From: [Mycobacterium] crassicus
Lineage (GTDB): Bacteria; Actinomycetota; Actinomycetes; Mycobacteriales; Mycobacteriaceae
Length of the DNA: 64,000 nucleotides
Assembly (NCBI RefSeq): GCF_020181615.1
Contig: NZ_CP084029.1
Span: forward strand, 3,452,790 to 3,516,789
Direction of reading: 5' to 3'
This document shows positions 21,846 to 31,398 of this stretch, one piece after another. Made by a program: the position numbers and the translations under genes. The notes beneath the pieces were generated by a model, which saw only the letters and a program-made list of their open reading frames with translations, was not told the DNA's origin and made no database searches. The stretch's first letter is position 1. Each line of letters begins with the position of its first letter.

Positions 21846-23111
21846 CTAGAGACCTATCGTCGCCCGGAACAGCGCGGCCCGCCGTTGAGCCTGCACCCGG
21901 ATCGGTCCGTCGTCGCTGGGGACCCAGGCCGATTCACCCCGGTGCAACGTCAATTTCCCGGATTTGGCGTGCACCGTGACCAGCCCCTCGGTGCACAGCA
22001 GGATCTGTGGGCCCTGCCCGTCGCAGTGCCGTGAGGGGGCGTCCACCTCGTGGCCGAGGTAGTCGCCGTCCAGGGTCAGCCGCGACACGGCGAACTCCTC
22101 GGCAGGAGTCTGATAGATGAGCTCCGGCCCGTCCACCCGGGTCTGCGGCCGCAACATCTCCTCGGTGGTGGGAGTGAAGTCGAGCACCCGCAACAGTTCG
22201 GGGACATCGACGTGCTTGGGCGTGAGCCCGCCCCGCAGCACGTTGTCGGAGTTGGCCATCACCTCCAACCCGACGCCGTGCAGATAGGTGTGCAGGTTGC
22301 CGGCCGACACGAAGATCGCCTCGCCGGGCGCCAGGCTGATCCGATTGAGCAGCAGCGCGGCCAGCACACCGGCGTCACCCGGGTAGCGCTCGCCGAGCTC
22401 GAGCACCGTCCGGGCCTCCGCGGCGAACTCGCCGCCCTCCGAGTTCAGGTAGTGAACAGCCCCCTCGAGCACCGCGGGAACCAGCACATCCAAATCGGGT
22501 TGCGGCGCGGTGATCCAGGTGGTGAACAGGGCGCGCAGGCCGTCGGCATCGGACTGGTCGACATCTGTGGGGGCACCGTCTGGAGGGGAACCGAGAAGAT
22601 CGATGAACGGGTCGAGGTCGGACACCGCCAACGCCCTCAGCAGCTCGACGGTGCGCGCCGCCGGCCGGAAACCGGCCAGTGCCTCGAACGGTTGCAGCGC
22701 CACCAGCAGTTCGGGTTTGTGGCTGGTGTCGCGGTAGTTGCGGATCGGCGAGAACACCGGAACCCCGAGCCGCTCCTCACGCTCGTAGCCCTCGATCGCC
22801 TGCGCGGTGCTCGGGTGGGCCTGCAGCGACAGCGGCTCGTCGGCGGCCAGCACCTTGACCAGCAACGGCAGCCGGTCACCGAACCGGGCCTGGGCCACCG
22901 CACCCAATTGCCCCTCCGGGTCGGCGGCCAACACATCGAGCAGCGACACCTCGCCCTTGTCGGTCTCCAGACAGGCCGGGTCGCCGGGGTGCGCGCCCAG
23001 CCACAACTCGGCCTCCGGGTGCGCCGCCGGCACCGGTCGCCCGGTGAACTCGGCGATAGCGGTCCTCGACCCCCAGGCGTAGGTCCGTATCGCGCCGCGT
23101 AGTAGTTCCAC
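21846..23111 (-). CDS. manA: Mannose-6-phosphate isomerase
   Basis: 421-residue type I phosphomannose isomerase interconverting fructose-6-P and mannose-6-P, the entry to GDP-mannose for lipoarabinomannan, PIMs and mannosylated proteins. Zinc ligands are in LSLQAHPS (Gln, His), SHKPELLVAL (Glu) and the cupin motif GNLHTYLHG (His). NSDNVLRGGLTPKHVDV is the family signature. GTG 23111 yields VELLRGAIRTYAWGS, matching the M. tuberculosis start. A TTG four codons upstream is the alternative. It follows the SIS-like gene by 8 bp. Confidence 0.94.
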   Translation of the reverse strand: MELLRGAIRTYAWGSRTAIAEFTGRPVPAAHPEAELWLGAHPGDPACLETDKGEVSLLDVLAADPEGQLGAVAQARFGDRLPLLVKVLAADEPLSLQAHPSTAQAIEGYEREERLGVPVFSPIRNYRDTSHKPELLVALQPFEALAGFRPAARTVELLRALAVSDLDPFIDLLGSPPDGAPTDVDQSDADGLRALFTTWITAPQPDLDVLVPAVLEGAVHYLNSEGGEFAAEARTVLELGERYPGDAGVLAALLLNRISLAPGEAIFVSAGNLHTYLHGVGLEVMANSDNVLRGGLTPKHVDVPELLRVLDFTPTTEEMLRPQTRVDGPELIYQTPAEEFAVSRLTLDGDYLGHEVDAPSRHCDGQGPQILLCTEGLVTVHAKSGKLTLHRGESAWVPSDDGPIRVQAQRRAALFRATIGL

Positions 23112-23119
23112 CGTTCCCG

Positions 23120-24253
23120 TCAACCCCGCAAAATCCGCACATAGGCGGCAGCCATCTCCAGCCGCACCGCCAACACCGCAAGCTGCTGTTCGATCCGGGC
23201 CGGGCCGGTCGATTCGGGCACCCCCACCGGCTCAGCCGGCCCCTCCGGCGCCCCCGGCCCCATCGGTACGTCCCCGGCGCCGACCAGGTCGACATCGTGC
23301 AGTCCGCTGGTCCGGGCGGCCACCACCGTACGCTCGGCGGCCAGCGTCAGCGCCAGTATCCGCAACCGGTCGCCGGCCGGGCCATCGATCTGCTCGTCAT
23401 GAAACAGGTCGGCCGCCCCCTTGGCGGCCCGGTCCCGCAGCACGCTCACCGCGTCCGCCAGGCCGGCCGCAGCCACCACCGTCCGCCCGATCCGCAGCAT
23501 CACGGCCGAGCCGTGCCGGGCCAGCGTCAGGGTCGCCGCGCAGTCGCCGACCAGTGCCACGTCGCGGCCGACGATGCGATCCGCCAGGATCTTGGCCGGA
23601 TTGGTGAAGACCTCACGTCCTGCGCTGTTGCGCAGCGCCTCGGCGTCCAGTTCGTCGGCCAGCGCGCCGAGGTCGATCTGCGCGGCTGTGTCCCCCGTCT
23701 CCAGCGCATCCAGCACGGCAAGCCCGGCCGCCAGGTAACGCGGTAGGCCGAATTCCGGTGGCACACCGATCCTCGGCTCCAGCACCGCAACGCGGCCGGC
23801 GGTGGCATCACGCAGCGGACCCTCGTAGGGGGCCACGACCACCACCCGCGCACCGCGCCGCACCCCGGCCGCGGCCGCGGCGACCAGCGCCGGGTCCCCC
23901 GGGTCGTCGCCGGCGATGACCACCACGTCCAGCGGCCCGATCCAGGCCGGGGCCTCGGCGGCCAGCACCAGCGGTGCAGCGACCGAGTCTCCGCGCGCCG
24001 CGGCCAGCAGGTTTCCGGCCGAGGCCGCCACCCCCCGGGTCGACACCCAGATCACGGCTCGCGGCGGATAGTCCTTGCTGTCGCTGCGCACGACGTCCAG
24101 CGCACCTTCGTCGACGGCGGCGGCGGTGGCGCGGACCTGCGCCCCTGCCATCGACGCCGCACGCAGCGCGCCGTCGTGGTCTGCCGCCAGCAGGGAATCG
24201 GTGTCGTCGAGGTCGACTGTCGACCCCGGAAGCGATCCGGAGTGACCGGTCAC
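23120..24253 (-). CDS. Rv3256c-like SIS-domain (sugar isomerase fold) protein
   Basis: 377-residue conserved mycobacterial protein between pmmA and manA, often labelled TobH or SIS-domain protein. The double-SIS fold of bifunctional phosphoglucose/phosphomannose isomerases is suggested by alternating sheet/helix segments around VIWVSTRGVAASAGNLL, DVVVIAGDDPGDPALV and RRGARVVVVAP. The catalytic residues of known isomerases cannot be assigned. The GTG start overlaps the pmmA stop (GTGA). Operon position supports a role in mannose phosphate metabolism; the reaction is unproven. Confidence 0.8.
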   Translation of the reverse strand: MTGHSGSLPGSTVDLDDTDSLLAADHDGALRAASMAGAQVRATAAAVDEGALDVVRSDSKDYPPRAVIWVSTRGVAASAGNLLAAARGDSVAAPLVLAAEAPAWIGPLDVVVIAGDDPGDPALVAAAAAGVRRGARVVVVAPYEGPLRDATAGRVAVLEPRIGVPPEFGLPRYLAAGLAVLDALETGDTAAQIDLGALADELDAEALRNSAGREVFTNPAKILADRIVGRDVALVGDCAATLTLARHGSAVMLRIGRTVVAAAGLADAVSVLRDRAAKGAADLFHDEQIDGPAGDRLRILALTLAAERTVVAARTSGLHDVDLVGAGDVPMGPGAPEGPAEPVGVPESTGPARIEQQLAVLAVRLEMAAAYVRILRG

Positions 24254-25665
24254 GACCGTGACTTTTCAGCGGCGGTCAGGGCTCCGATCTGGTCAGCCAC
24301 CTGAGACACCACCGCATCCACCGCGTCGGCGCCGGGCGCTTCTACGTTGAGCCGCAGCAGCGGTTCGGTGTTGGAGCTGCGCATGTTGAACCAGGTTCCG
24401 TCGCCCAGGTCGACGGTGACCCCGTCGAGGTGGTCGACGGACACCGCACGCTCGCCGAATGATCCGACCACCGCATCCACGAGAACGGACGCATCGACTC
24501 CGTCTGTCAGGGTGTAGTTGATCTCTCCGGACGCCGCGTAGCGCTGATAGTCGGCGGTCAGCTCCGACAGCGGCCGCTGCTGTTCGCCGAGCGCGGCCAG
24601 CACGTGCAGGGCGGCCAGCATGCCCGAATCGGCGCCCCAGAAGTCCCGGAAGTAGTAGTGCGCCGAGTGCTCGCCGCCGAAGATGGCCCCGGTATCGGCC
24701 ATCAGCGCCTTGATGAAGGAGTGTCCGACCCTCGACCGCAGCGGGGTGCCGCCGCGCTCGGCCACCAGTTCCGGAACGGCATGCGAGGTGATCAGGTTGT
24801 GGATCACCGTCGCACCCGGCTCGCGGGCCAGTTCGCGCGCGGCGACCAGGCCGGTGACCGCCGACGGGGACACCGGTTCACCACGCTCATCGACCACGAA
24901 GCAGCGGTCTGCGTCGCCGTCGAAGGCCAGTCCGATATCGGCGCCGCTGTCCCGGACGAAGGCCTGCAGATCGACCAGGTTGGCCGGATCCAGCGGGTTG
25001 GCCTCGTGATTCGGGAAGTTGCCGTCCAACTCGAAGAACAGCGGCAGCAGCGTGATCGACCCGACCGAGCCGAACACCGCCGGCGCGGTGTGGCCCGCCA
25101 TCCCGTTACCGGCGTCGACGGCGACACGCAACGGGCGCAGCCCGGTGATGTCGACCAGCGAGTGCAGGAACTCCGCGTAGTCGGCCAGCACGTCGCGATC
25201 GCTGATGGTCCCGCGCGGTGCGCCCCGGCCGGCAGTGGGGTCGATACCGTCGATGAGCTGGTCACGGATCAGGCCCAACCCGGTGTCGGCGCCGACCGGC
25301 TTGGCGCCCGCCCGGCACAGTTTGATGCCGTTGTAGGCGGCCGGGTTGTGGCTTGCGGTGAACATCGCGCCCGGGCAGTCCAGCGACCCGGAGGCGAAAT
25401 AGAGCTGGTCGGTCGAGGCCAACCCGATCCGGACCACATCGAGTCCCTGGGCCACCACGCCCTCGGCGAACGCCGCCGACAGCGGCGGGGAGCTGTCCCG
25501 CATGTCGTGGCCGATGACCACCTGCCGGGCGCCCTCGTCGGCCATCAGCCGGGCAAACGCGGCGCCGACCTCGGCAACCAGGGATTCATCGATTTCCGAA
25601 CCGACCAAGCCACGCACGTCGTAAGCCTTGATCACACGGTGGACAGCCGCAGCGGGCCGAGACAT
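24250..25665 (-). CDS. pmmA: Phosphomannomutase/phosphoglucomutase
   Basis: 471-residue alpha-D-phosphohexomutase converting mannose-6-P to mannose-1-P. All four family motifs are present: phosphoserine loop FTASHNPAAYN, Mg-binding DGDADR, sugar-binding GGEHSAH and phosphate-binding RSSNTEPLLR. The frame is open well upstream, but ATG 25665 has AGGAG before it and gives the conserved IKAYDVRGLVG close to the N-terminus. First gene of pmmA-SIS-manA-CDF-csb1, all minus strand with spacings of 8 bp or less. Confidence 0.95.
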   Translation of the reverse strand: MSRPAAAVHRVIKAYDVRGLVGSEIDESLVAEVGAAFARLMADEGARQVVIGHDMRDSSPPLSAAFAEGVVAQGLDVVRIGLASTDQLYFASGSLDCPGAMFTASHNPAAYNGIKLCRAGAKPVGADTGLGLIRDQLIDGIDPTAGRGAPRGTISDRDVLADYAEFLHSLVDITGLRPLRVAVDAGNGMAGHTAPAVFGSVGSITLLPLFFELDGNFPNHEANPLDPANLVDLQAFVRDSGADIGLAFDGDADRCFVVDERGEPVSPSAVTGLVAARELAREPGATVIHNLITSHAVPELVAERGGTPLRSRVGHSFIKALMADTGAIFGGEHSAHYYFRDFWGADSGMLAALHVLAALGEQQRPLSELTADYQRYAASGEINYTLTDGVDASVLVDAVVGSFGERAVSVDHLDGVTVDLGDGTWFNMRSSNTEPLLRLNVEAPGADAVDAVVSQVADQIGALTAAEKSRS

Positions 25666-25723
25666 GGACAGGGCTCCTGACGAAGTGGACTGTTGACGCT
25701 CCAGCCTATCCCGTATTCGGCGA

Positions 25724-26164
25724 TCAGTCCGACGGGTCGGGTAACACCCGGAGGTGACCGCGTCGCCGACCGCTGTTCTTGCCGGGCGGCCCGGGCGGCG
25801 CCAGCACGCCTCCGCCTGAGGTGGTTGCGGGTGCACCCCGGGTGGCCGACTCGGTCGGCGCGGCCTGCGGGTACCACCCGTTGGCCGGTGCGGCACGCCC
25901 CGTCTCGCCCTCGCGAACCGCCTCGGCCAATGCGATCAGGTCGTCCTCCTCGGGGGACACCCACGGGCCGGGATGACGGACCAGATCCCACCCCCGCGGG
26001 GCGGTGATCCGGCCCGCGTGGCTGAAACACAGATCCCACGAATGCGGCTCGGCGGCGGTGGCCAGCGGGCCGACCACAGCGGTGGAGTCCGAGTAGACAA
26101 ACGTCAAGGTCGCCACCGCGTAGTGCGGGCACGCTGGCCGACAGCAGCGACGCGGAACGTTCAC
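25724..26164 (-). CDS. DUF3499 protein (Rv3258c-like)
   Basis: 146-residue conserved actinobacterial protein of unknown function. The N-terminal block NVPRRCCRPACPHYAVATLT contains clustered cysteines that may bind metal, and SDSTAVVGPL and EPHSWDLCFSHAGRITAPRG follow. The second half is low-complexity and rich in Pro, Gly and Arg. GTG 26164 is chosen because conservation starts at NVPRRCC. The gene sits between pmmA and the Rv3259-like gene, as in M. tuberculosis. Confidence 0.85.
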   Translation of the reverse strand: MNVPRRCCRPACPHYAVATLTFVYSDSTAVVGPLATAAEPHSWDLCFSHAGRITAPRGWDLVRHPGPWVSPEEDDLIALAEAVREGETGRAAPANGWYPQAAPTESATRGAPATTSGGGVLAPPGPPGKNSGRRRGHLRVLPDPSD

Positions 26165-26253
26165 GCCCGTGAGGCTATCGTGGCCGCGCGCCGCCGGTGC
26201 GCCGGACACGCGCAATGAGCCGACACCCTATGCGCAACCGTTACCATCGCTGC

Positions 26254-26709
26254 GTGATCGCCAGGCGTCGCCCCCGGCGCGGCCGCGAGCCCCGCGGGCC
26301 GCTGCTGCCGCCGTCCGTACCGGGCTGGCGCACCCGTGCCGAACGATTCGACATGGCGGTGCTGGAGGCCTACGAGCCCATCGAACAACGCTGGAAACAA
26401 CGGCTGTCTGCACTGGATGTGGCCGTCGACGAGATTCCGCGGATCACCGCCAAAGACCCCGACAGTGTGCAGTGGCCGCCCGAAGTGGTCGCCGACGGGC
26501 CCATTCCCCTGGCCCGCCTGATACCTGCCGGGGTGGATGTTCGAGGCAATCCGACCCGGGCGCGAATCCTCTTGTTCCGCAAGCCCATCGAACAACGCGC
26601 AAACGACAGCGTCGAACTCGGGGATTTGTTGCACGAGATTCTGGTGGCTCAGGTCGCCACCTACCTGGACGTCGATCCGGCGGTCATCGACCCCACGATC
26701 GACGACTGA
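26254..26709 (+). CDS. Rv3259-like metallopeptidase-fold protein with degenerate HExxH
   Basis: 151-residue member of the small zincin-like (Zincin_1) family found next to whiB2 in mycobacteria. The expected zinc motif HExxH reads HEILV (about residues 127-131, in GDLLHEILVAQVATYL), so the second His is missing and protease activity is uncertain. Other conserved parts: RAERFDMAVLEAYEP and PLARLIPAGVDVRGNPTRARI. Start is ambiguous. GTG 26254 lies 6 bp after TACCAT, a good TAnnnT -10 box, suggesting a leaderless mRNA; ATG 26230 is the alternative. It diverges from the DUF3499 gene and converges with whiB2. Confidence 0.8.
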   Translation: MIARRRPRRGREPRGPLLPPSVPGWRTRAERFDMAVLEAYEPIEQRWKQRLSALDVAVDEIPRITAKDPDSVQWPPEVVADGPIPLARLIPAGVDVRGNPTRARILLFRKPIEQRANDSVELGDLLHEILVAQVATYLDVDPAVIDPTIDD

Positions 26710-26721
26710 CCTTCCGGGCGA

Positions 26722-27108
26722 TCAGATGATGCCGCGCTTGAGGCGCCGGCGCTCACGCTCGGACAGGCCGCCCCAGATGCCGAAGCGCTCGTCGTGCGCC
26801 AGCGCGTACTCCAGGCACTCGCTGCGCACCGAGCAACGCTGGCAGATCTTCTTGGCCTCCCGCGTCGAGCCGCCCTTCTCCGGGAAGAAGGCCTCGGGGT
26901 CGGTCTGCGCGCACAGCGCGCGCTCCTGCCATTCCTCGCTGGTTGCCGAGTCGGGGTCGAACGAGTCGAATTCGTCGTATCCCTCGGGCTCGGGAACCAG
27001 ACTCAGATGCGGCCGACTGCGAACCGGCTCGACTTCTGCTGCTGCGGTCATGTCGGTTCCGGCATGCGACGTGCCCCCCATTACGCCCCAAAGGTGCTCA
27101 TAGGACAT
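26722..27108 (-). CDS. whiB2: WhiB2 iron-sulfur transcription factor
   Basis: 128-residue WhiB protein (WhmD/WhiB2), an essential regulator of septation in mycobacteria. Four cysteines bind a [4Fe-4S] cluster: one in RALCAQTD and three in KICQRCSVRSEC. The G[V/I]WGG turn GIWGGLSERERRRLKRG and basic tail contact sigma factor and DNA. It has a longer, acidic N-terminus than the 89-residue M. tuberculosis annotation. ATG 27108 is fixed by AGGAGG six bases upstream. A TAGTAT -10-like box lies within the 5' region at about 27135-27140. Confidence 0.95.
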   Translation of the reverse strand: MSYEHLWGVMGGTSHAGTDMTAAAEVEPVRSRPHLSLVPEPEGYDEFDSFDPDSATSEEWQERALCAQTDPEAFFPEKGGSTREAKKICQRCSVRSECLEYALAHDERFGIWGGLSERERRRLKRGII

Positions 27109-27456
27109 GTCCCGCCTCCTCACCTCGTTGCGCGATACTAGATATGTCGTCCGCCTATTGTGATGCAATTCATCCCAATTCGAACATGTGATCGAATCTC
27201 GGTCTGCGACACCGGAATCGGCTGGCCAACCGGGAAATGACACTGATGTGATTAGACACGGGTTGACTTGCCCGGTCAAGCCGAATGGCGAAATTCCTTA
27301 CCATCCCGTGATCGATTTCGGACGTGTCCGAGACCGGCGAGTCCGTGTCATCTAAGCCACACCGACTCACCGGCGTGTCTTGCCGGGCCCCGTTTCGCCC
27401 CCGGGCGGCGGTCCACCACCACGACCGTTTCGCCGTCAAAGGTACTGTCGTGCGCT
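27109..27456. promoter_or_regulatory. Divergent whiB2-fbiA intergenic region, 348 bp
   Basis: No protein-coding gene is supported here. The part near whiB2 (27130-27260) is clearly AT-richer than its surroundings and holds a minus-strand TAGTAT -10-like box for whiB2. TTGAC-N7-GTCAA at about 27262-27278 is a short inverted repeat. Close to fbiA, TACTGT at about 27443 precedes the GTG by 8-9 bp and could give a leaderless fbiA transcript. Confidence 0.5.
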
Positions 27457-28455
27457 GTGAAGGTCACGGTTCTCGTCGGGGGCGTCGGCGGCGCCCGATT
27501 CCTGCTCGGCGTCCAGAAACTGCTGGGTCTGGGCCAGTTTTCCGACGGCTCAACCAGCGACGACGGCAACACCGCCCACGAGTTGACCGCGGTCGTCAAC
27601 GTCGGCGACGACGCCTGGATGCACGGGGTGCGCATCTGTCCGGACCTGGACACCTGCATGTACACCCTGGGCGGTGGCGTGGACCTCGAGCGCGGCTGGG
27701 GCCACCGAGATGAAACCTGGAACGCCATGGCGGAGTTGGCCCACTACGGCATGCAACCGGACTGGTTCAGCCTCGGCGACCGCGACCTGGCCACCCACCT
27801 GGTCCGCACTCAGGCACTGCGCGCCGGCTACCCGCTGACGGAAGTGACCGCGGCCTTGTGCGACCGCTGGCAGCCGGGCGCCAGGCTGCTGCCGGTCACC
27901 AACGACAGCTGCGAAACCCACGTGGTCATCACCGATCCGGAAGACGACTCTCAGCGCGCCATCCACTTCCAGGAATGGTGGGTGCGCTACCGCGCGGCCG
28001 TGCCCACCCACGGATTCGGCTTCGTCGGCTCCGAGAAGGCGACCGCGGCACCGGAAGTCATCGATGCCATCGCCGGAGCCGACATCGTGCTGCTGGCCCC
28101 GTCCAATCCGGTGGTGAGCATCGGCGCCATCCTGGCCGTGCCAGGCATCCGGGCGGCACTGCGGTCGACACCGGCGCCCATCGTCGGATATTCGCCGATC
28201 ATCGGCGGAAAGCCGTTGCGCGGCATGGCCGATACCTGCCTGAGCGTGATCGGTCTGGAATCCACCTCGCAGGCCGTCGGTGAGCACTACGGGGCGCGCA
28301 GCGGAACCGGGATCCTGGACCACTGGCTGGTGCACTCCGGCGAGCACGCCGAGATCAACGGTGTCACGGTGCGCAGTGCCCCACTGCTGATGACCGACCC
28401 AGCTACCACAGCCGAGATGGTGCGCGCCGGACTGGAACTCGCGGGCATCGGATGA
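27457..28455 (+). CDS. fbiA: FbiA, F420 biosynthesis phosphoenolpyruvyl/phospholactyl transferase
   Basis: 332-residue CofD-family enzyme joining the activated three-carbon donor (EPPG in mycobacteria) to FO to make dehydro-F420-0. Conserved sites: [13 protein letters not shown] at the N-terminus, [37 protein letters not shown] and [18 protein letters not shown]. Length matches M. tuberculosis FbiA (331). GTG 27457 gives [12 protein letters not shown] as in the orthologue. The next gene, fbiB, overlaps by 4 bp (ATGA), so production of the two enzymes is coupled. Confidence 0.96.
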   Translation: MKVTVLVGGVGGARFLLGVQKLLGLGQFSDGSTSDDGNTAHELTAVVNVGDDAWMHGVRICPDLDTCMYTLGGGVDLERGWGHRDETWNAMAELAHYGMQPDWFSLGDRDLATHLVRTQALRAGYPLTEVTAALCDRWQPGARLLPVTNDSCETHVVITDPEDDSQRAIHFQEWWVRYRAAVPTHGFGFVGSEKATAAPEVIDAIAGADIVLLAPSNPVVSIGAILAVPGIRAALRSTPAPIVGYSPIIGGKPLRGMADTCLSVIGLESTSQAVGEHYGARSGTGILDHWLVHSGEHAEINGVTVRSAPLLMTDPATTAEMVRAGLELAGIG

Positions 28456-29792
28456 CCGAACACGGCAGCGCGGCCAGAGTCGAGATCCTGCCGATAACCG
28501 GTTTGGGCGAATTCCGGCCGGGCGACGATCTGGGCGCCGCGCTGGCCCAAGCGGCACCGTGGCTGACCGACGGTGACATCGTGGTCGTCACCAGCAAGGT
28601 GGTGTCCAAGTGCGAGGGCCGTATCGTGCCGGCGCCACACGACGCCGAGGCACGTGACGCGCTGCGCCGCCAGCTGGTCGAGGCCGAGGCGGTGCGCGTT
28701 CTGGCCCGGAAGGGCCGCACCTGGATCACCGAGAATCGTCTCGGCCTGGTGCAGGCCGCCGCCGGGGTGGACGGTTCCAACGTCGGCGCCGACGAACTCG
28801 CCCTACTGCCGGTCGACCCCGACGCCAGCGCCGCGGCGTTGCGCGCCGCGCTGGCCGAGCGCCTCGGTGTCGGCGTGGCGGTGGTGATCACCGACACGAT
28901 GGGCCGTGCCTGGCGCAACGGCCAGATCGACGTCGCGATCGGGGCGTCGGGCCTGTCCGTGCTCAACGGCTACGCCGGCTCGGTGGACCGGCACGGCAAC
29001 GAGTTGCTGGTCACCGAGGTGGCCGTCGCCGACGAACTCGCCGCGGCCGCAGACCTGGTCAAGGGCAAGCTCACCGATGTCCCGGTGGCGGTGGTACGCG
29101 GCGTCGTCAGCCCCGACGACGGTTCGACCGCGGCCGCGCTGGTGCGCTCGGGGTCCGACGACCTGTTCTGGCTGGGCACCGCCGAGGCCATCGAGACCGG
29201 GCACCGGCAGGCCCAGCTGTTGCGCCGGTCGGTGCGCCGGTTCTCCGGTGAGCCGGTGCCGGCGCAGCTGGTCACCGACGCGATGGCCGAGGCACTGACC
29301 GCCCCGGCACCGCACCACACCCGGCCGGTGCGGTTCGTGTGGCTGCAGACCCCGGCGCTGCGCACCCGGCTGCTCGATGCGATGGCCGACCGCTGGCGCG
29401 CCGACCTGACCGGCGACGGCAAGTCCCCCGAGGCAGTCGAGAAGCGGGTCTCGCGCGGCCGGATTCTTTACGACGCACCCGAGGTCGTCATCCCGATCAT
29501 GGTGCCCGACGGCGCCCACCACTACCCCGACGCCGCCCGCACCGCCGCCGAGCACACCATGTTCACCGTGGCCGTCGGCGCCGCGGTCCAGGCGCTGCTG
29601 GTGGCGCTGGCGGTGCGCGGCGTGGGCAGCTGCTGGATCGGGTCCACCATCTTCGCCGCCGAGTTGGTCCGCGACGAGCTGGATCTGCCGCCGGACTGGG
29701 AACCGTTGGGCGCCATCGCGATCGGCTACCCCACCGAACCACCCGAGCCGCGGTCGCCGGGTGACGTCGGCGACCTGCTGGTGCGGCGGTGA
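28452..29792 (+). CDS. fbiB: FbiB, bifunctional F420 gamma-glutamyl ligase/dehydro-F420 reductase
   Basis: 446-residue fusion. Residues 1-245 are a CofE-type F420-0:gamma-glutamyl ligase ([44 protein letters not shown]). Residues about 255-446 are an FMN-dependent nitroreductase-fold domain ([37 protein letters not shown]) that reduces dehydro-F420-0 and helps extend the polyglutamate tail. Start overlaps fbiA and the stop overlaps the Nudix gene start (GTGA), giving a three-gene coupled unit. Confidence 0.96.
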   Translation: MTEHGSAARVEILPITGLGEFRPGDDLGAALAQAAPWLTDGDIVVVTSKVVSKCEGRIVPAPHDAEARDALRRQLVEAEAVRVLARKGRTWITENRLGLVQAAAGVDGSNVGADELALLPVDPDASAAALRAALAERLGVGVAVVITDTMGRAWRNGQIDVAIGASGLSVLNGYAGSVDRHGNELLVTEVAVADELAAAADLVKGKLTDVPVAVVRGVVSPDDGSTAAALVRSGSDDLFWLGTAEAIETGHRQAQLLRRSVRRFSGEPVPAQLVTDAMAEALTAPAPHHTRPVRFVWLQTPALRTRLLDAMADRWRADLTGDGKSPEAVEKRVSRGRILYDAPEVVIPIMVPDGAHHYPDAARTAAEHTMFTVAVGAAVQALLVALAVRGVGSCWIGSTIFAAELVRDELDLPPDWEPLGAIAIGYPTEPPEPRSPGDVGDLLVRR

Positions 29793-30343
29793 GTCTGCAT
29801 GACTCCGCCGTCGCGGCGCTGAGAACCTGGGCGGCGCCGGATTCCGGGCAGGACTCGCTCCGGCATGCGGTGCTGGCGTTTCTCGATGCCCGCAGCGACG
29901 CATGCGCGCGCGAATGCGTACCCGGCCACATCACCGCCTCGACACTGGTGCTCGACCACAGCGGCGCGCGGGCACTGCTGACGCTGCACCCGCGAGTGGG
30001 CCGCTGGCTGCAGCTCGGCGGCCACTGCGAGGACACCGATGCCGACATCCTGGCCGCCGCGCTGCGGGAGGCCACCGAGGAATCCGGCATCGTCGGGCTG
30101 CGGCTCGATCCGCGGCTGGCGGCCGTGCACGTGCACCCGGTGACGTGCTCGCTGGGCGTGCCCACCCGGCACCTGGACCTGCAGTTCGTGGCGCACGCGC
30201 CGGCCGACGCGCAGATCGGCATCAGCGACGAGTCGCTGGCGCTGCGCTGGTGGCCGGTGGACGCCCTGCCGCCGGACGCCGACGACGCGCTGCGGCACCT
30301 GGTGGCCCGCGCCGTGGCGATGCCTCAGACGTCGGACGAGTAG
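29789..30343 (+). CDS. Nudix hydrolase
   Basis: 184-residue protein with a Nudix box: [20 protein letters not shown] followed by EESGI (about residues 74-98), containing the REATEESG metal-binding core. It should hydrolyse a nucleoside diphosphate linked to another group; the substrate is unknown. The GTG overlaps the fbiB stop by 4 bp, so it is translated with the F420 genes. Its end overlaps the converging manB gene by 19 bp. In M. tuberculosis a DNA methylase gene (Rv3263) follows fbiB instead. Confidence 0.88.
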   Translation: MSLHDSAVAALRTWAAPDSGQDSLRHAVLAFLDARSDACARECVPGHITASTLVLDHSGARALLTLHPRVGRWLQLGGHCEDTDADILAAALREATEESGIVGLRLDPRLAAVHVHPVTCSLGVPTRHLDLQFVAHAPADAQIGISDESLALRWWPVDALPPDADDALRHLVARAVAMPQTSDE

Positions 30344-31398
30344 CGGATTCCGCAGTCCGGGATCGACACCCCGGGCCACACCCGGGCCCCGCGCAGCAGC
30401 TCACAGCGGGCCCCGATGTCGGCGCCGTCGCCGATCACCCCGTCACGGATCAGCGCCCGCGGTCCGATCCGGGAGCCGAACCCGATGATCGAGCGTTCGA
30501 TCACGCTGCCCGCCTCGATTTTCACGCCGTCGAAGATCACCGCACCGTCCAGCCGGGTACCCGGGCCGATCTCGGCGCCCCGCCCCACGACCGTGCCGCC
30601 GATCAGTACCGCGCCCGGCGCCACCGAGGCGCCGTCGTGCACCAGTGCCTCACCGCGCTGCCCGCTCAATGCCGGCGACGGCGCGATGCCGCGCACCAGA
30701 TCCGCCGAGCCCCGCACGAAGTCCTCCGGGGTGCCCATGTCGCGCCAGTAGCTGGTGTCGACGTAGCCACAGACCTTGACGTCGCCGGCCAGCAGAGCCG
30801 GGAACACCTCGCGCTCCACCGAGACCGGACGTCCACGCGGGATGGCCTCGATCACCTTGCGGGACAACACGTAACAGCCGGCATTGATCTGGTCGGTCGG
30901 CGGGTCCTCGGTCTTCTCCAGGAACGCGGTGACCCGGCCGTCGGTGGTGGGCACGCAGCCGAACGCCCGCGGGTCACCGACCCGTACCAGGTGCAGGGTC
31001 GCCTCGGCATCCTGCTCGCAGTGGTAGCGGTACAACTCGCCCAGATCCGCCCCGGACAGCACGTCGCCGTTGAACACCATCGCGGTGTCGTGGCGCAGTT
31101 TTTCGGCGACGTTGGCAATGCCACCACCGGTGCCCAGTGGCTCATCCTCGGTGACGTACTCGATCTGCAGGCCCAGTGCGGCCCCGTCGCCGAATTCCTC
31201 AGCGAACACCTCCGGCTTGTAGGAGGTGCTGAGGATGACGTGTTCGACGCCGGCGGCGGCGATCCGCGACAGCAGATGGGTCAGGAACGGCAGGCCCGCG
31301 GTCGGCAGCATCGGCTTGGGCGCTGACAGCGTCAGCGGCCGCAGCCGGGTCCCCTTGCCGCCCACCAGGACGACGGCATCGACTTGCTGGAGCGTCAC
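30325..31398 (-). CDS. manB: Mannose-1-phosphate guanylyltransferase (Rv3264c type)
   Basis: 357-residue nucleotidyltransferase making GDP-mannose from mannose-1-P and GTP. The N-terminal domain carries VLVGGKGTRLRPLTLSAPKP (residues about 10-29), FNGDVL, EKTEDPPTDQINAGCYVL and YWRDMGTPEDF. The C-terminal left-handed beta-helix hexapeptide repeats (about 255-350) include VGRGAEIGPGTRL and FGSRIGPRALIRDG. GTG 31398 overlaps the wbbL stop (GTGA) and has AAAGGAC upstream. The cluster rmlD-wbbL-manB matches M. tuberculosis. Confidence 0.94.
   Translation of the reverse strand: MTLQQVDAVVLVGGKGTRLRPLTLSAPKPMLPTAGLPFLTHLLSRIAAAGVEHVILSTSYKPEVFAEEFGDGAALGLQIEYVTEDEPLGTGGGIANVAEKLRHDTAMVFNGDVLSGADLGELYRYHCEQDAEATLHLVRVGDPRAFGCVPTTDGRVTAFLEKTEDPPTDQINAGCYVLSRKVIEAIPRGRPVSVEREVFPALLAGDVKVCGYVDTSYWRDMGTPEDFVRGSADLVRGIAPSPALSGQRGEALVHDGASVAPGAVLIGGTVVGRGAEIGPGTRLDGAVIFDGVKIEAGSVIERSIIGFGSRIGPRALIRDGVIGDGADIGARCELLRGARVWPGVSIPDCGIRYSSDV

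Noticed and set aside
24250..25896. Extended N-terminus of phosphomannomutase
   Set aside because: The upstream 77 codons are Arg/Pro-rich antisense-type sequence overlapping the DUF3499 gene; ATG 25665 has a ribosome site and matches the family.
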